Assembly (NCBI GenBank): GCA_013360985.1
Contig: JABWAM010000105.1
Coordinates: forward strand, 1-14,595
Reading direction: 5' to 3'
Length of the DNA: 14,595 nucleotides
Origin: Verrucomicrobiia bacterium
GTDB taxonomy: Bacteria; Verrucomicrobiota; Verrucomicrobiia; JABWAM01
Positions 13,787 to 14,595 of the stretch are shown here, in pieces (positions within the stretch are counted from its first letter, which is position 1; each line of letters opens with the position of its first letter). Position numbers and translations under genes: made by a program. Under the pieces are notes generated by a model. The model saw only the letters and a list, made by a program, of their open reading frames with translations, did no database searches and was not told where the DNA came from.

Positions 13787-13956
13787 CCGCGGCGAACCAA
13801 GTCACCGTCAACCAAGTCGAGTCTTCCTTTGTCGGATCGTTTGCAGAGTCAGCGTGCTATTCGCGAATGCGGCGACCGTCTGTTCCGACGTGGAGCAGAG
13901 AGGGCGACCCCGACTCGTTGACCCAAAGACCAACGCACCTGAAAGGAGCACACCAC

Positions 13957-14310
13957 ATGGGGAACCGCCTTTACGTCGGGAACCTCTCGTACCACACCAC
14001 CCAAGATTCGCTTCGCGACCAATTTGCCCAGGCGGGCACGGTCTCGAACGTGGACCTCATCATGGACAAGTTCACCGGCCGCAGCCGGGGATTTGCCTTC
14101 GTCGAGATGGCGACCGATGAGGAAGCCAAGAAAGCGATCGAACTCTTCCACGGAAAAGACGTGGATGGGCGCGCGCTGACGGTCAACGAAGCCCGTCCGC
14201 GCGAAGAACGCGCCCCGCGCAGCGGTGGCGGCGGCGGATTCGGTGGCGGCCGTGGCGGTGGCGGTGGATACGGCGGTGGTGGTGGTCGCGATCGCGGCAA
14301 CCGCTACTAA
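13957..14310 (+). CDS. glycine-rich RNA-binding protein with one RRM domain
   Basis: 117 residues from ATG 13957, chosen because AGGAG stands 8 nt upstream and the RRM begins at once (MGNRLYVGNLSY). RNP2 is LYVGNL (5-10) and RNP1 is RGFAFVEM (about 45-52); the domain ends near residue 83 at LTVNEARPREER. The tail, about 88-117, is Gly-rich with Arg and Tyr (GGRGGGGGYGGGGGRDRGNRY in part), encoded by a GGT/GGC repeat at about 14222-14285. Such RRM-RGG proteins bind single-stranded RNA in the cytoplasm. In cyanobacteria related Rbp proteins are often cold-induced, and the long leader here would fit that. It is a single-gene transcript between its own promoter and a terminator. Confidence 0.95.
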   Translation: MGNRLYVGNLSYHTTQDSLRDQFAQAGTVSNVDLIMDKFTGRSRGFAFVEMATDEEAKKAIELFHGKDVDGRALTVNEARPREERAPRSGGGGGFGGGRGGGGGYGGGGGRDRGNRY

Positions 14311-14326
14311 TTCAGTTTTATTCGCA

Positions 14327-14367
14327 GGTGCGGGATTCGTGAAAACGGGTCCCGCGCCCTTTTCTTT
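14327..14367 (+). terminator. intrinsic terminator of the RRM protein gene
   Basis: A stem of up to 14 bp starts with GGTGCGGGA and closes with TCCCGCGCC, with inner pairs TTCGT/ACGGG (two G-U wobbles) around a GAAA tetraloop. CTTTTCTTT (14359-14367) follows. It is placed 17 nt after the stop codon and is the best terminator in the window. Confidence 0.85.
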
Positions 14368-14383
14368 CGACTCCGAACGGCTG

Positions 14384-14420
14384 GCCCGCTGGTCGCCATC
14401 GGAATAAGTCTCCAGCGGGC
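14384..14420 (+). promoter_or_regulatory. perfect 9-bp inverted repeat upstream of infA
   Basis: GCCCGCTGG (14384-14392) and CCAGCGGGC (14412-14420) are exact reverse complements around a 19-nt loop, followed by AGTTTATT, 32 nt before the infA ATG. It could be a second transcription-stop hairpin or an infA leader structure; the sequence does not decide between them. Confidence 0.45.
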
Positions 14421-14452
14421 AGTTTATTGCACGACACTCGCAGAAAGTATTA

Positions 14453-14595
14453 ATGAGCCAGCAGGAACAGCATATTGAATTGGAAGGTCGGATTTTGACC
14501 GTGCTCGCCGGAACGATGTTTCGCGTCGAGCTCGACAACAAGCATCAGGTGCTCGCCACGATTTCGGGCAAGATGCGCAAGCGCTTCATCCGCCT
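14453..14595 (+). CDS. infA: translation initiation factor IF-1, 5' part only
   Basis: 47 complete codons from ATG 14453 run off the right edge; the family is about 72 residues. MSQQEQHIELEGRILTVL, then AGTMFRVELDNKHQVLATISGKMRKRFIR (given in part), matches IF-1, including the TMFRVEL strand and the SGKMRK motif of the S1-like OB fold that binds the 30S A site. The start follows from alignment; the leader has only a weak AGAAAG. It stands downstream of the RRM gene's terminator, so it is likely transcribed separately. Confidence 0.96.
   Translation, partial: MSQQEQHIELEGRILTVLAGTMFRVELDNKHQVLATISGKMRKRFIR

Noticed and set aside
14222..14285. GGT/GGC tandem repeat as a mobile or regulatory repeat
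   Set aside because: It is explained by the Gly-rich RGG tail of the RRM protein.

Overview
The window is GC-rich, densely packed bacterial chromosome in which gene direction changes often. The core genes are Mpl, IscU, IspE, GlgC, UDP-glucose dehydrogenase and IF-1. Together with a bacterial glycine-rich RRM protein and a non-mevalonate isoprenoid route they point to a Gram-negative, envelope-rich bacterium. Verrucomicrobiota or a PVC relative is my best guess, at low to moderate confidence and from general character only. Several starts lack a recognisable Shine-Dalgarno sequence, while others (iscU, the RRM gene and the two small membrane-protein genes) have good ones.

Layout. 1-820 (-): 5' part of mpl, peptidoglycan recycling, running off the left edge. 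968-2380 (+): cardiolipin synthase-type phospholipase D protein. 4135-2408 (-): a two-gene iscU-iscS operon with a visible promoter (4185-4212). 4330-5391 (+): an ExbB/ExbD proton-channel pair, followed by an unrecognised single-pass coiled-coil protein (5525-6355), a translationally coupled unknown (6352-6882) and ispE (6910-7887), whose stop codon lies inside a tRNA-Val(GAC) gene (7878-7952). 7953-9456: an accessory-looking patch with a 468-nt stretch carrying no convincing gene, a strong inverted repeat, a STAS-like DUF4325 protein (8421-8732) and a convergent receiver-like protein of the cREC type (9350-8952). 9457-10350: two small divergent membrane proteins. 11706-10414 (-): UDP-glucose 6-dehydrogenase. 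12347-11835 (-): small secreted coiled-coil protein. 12448-13740 (+): glgC. 13957-14310 (+): RRM/RGG RNA-binding protein with its own promoter, long leader and a good intrinsic terminator. 14453 to the edge (+): start of infA.

The most striking observation is the IscS protein. It aligns without gaps to Escherichia coli IscS through the cofactor pocket, yet the PLP-binding lysine is arginine (R205). The PLP-contacting Asn, Gln and Ser and the substrate-binding Arg are also replaced, while the persulfide-carrying loop Cys (C330) remains. The neighbouring IscU keeps every cluster ligand and the LPPVK chaperone motif. This looks like a PLP-free IscS paired with an intact scaffold, a state I know only from the archaeal Archaeoglobus fulgidus IscS, where the lysine is Asp. 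Second-tier items are the ispE/tRNA-Val overlap, in which tRNA 5' processing would remove the ispE stop codon, and the tRNA-adjacent DUF4325/cREC patch. I found no CRISPR array, insertion sequence or complete prophage.
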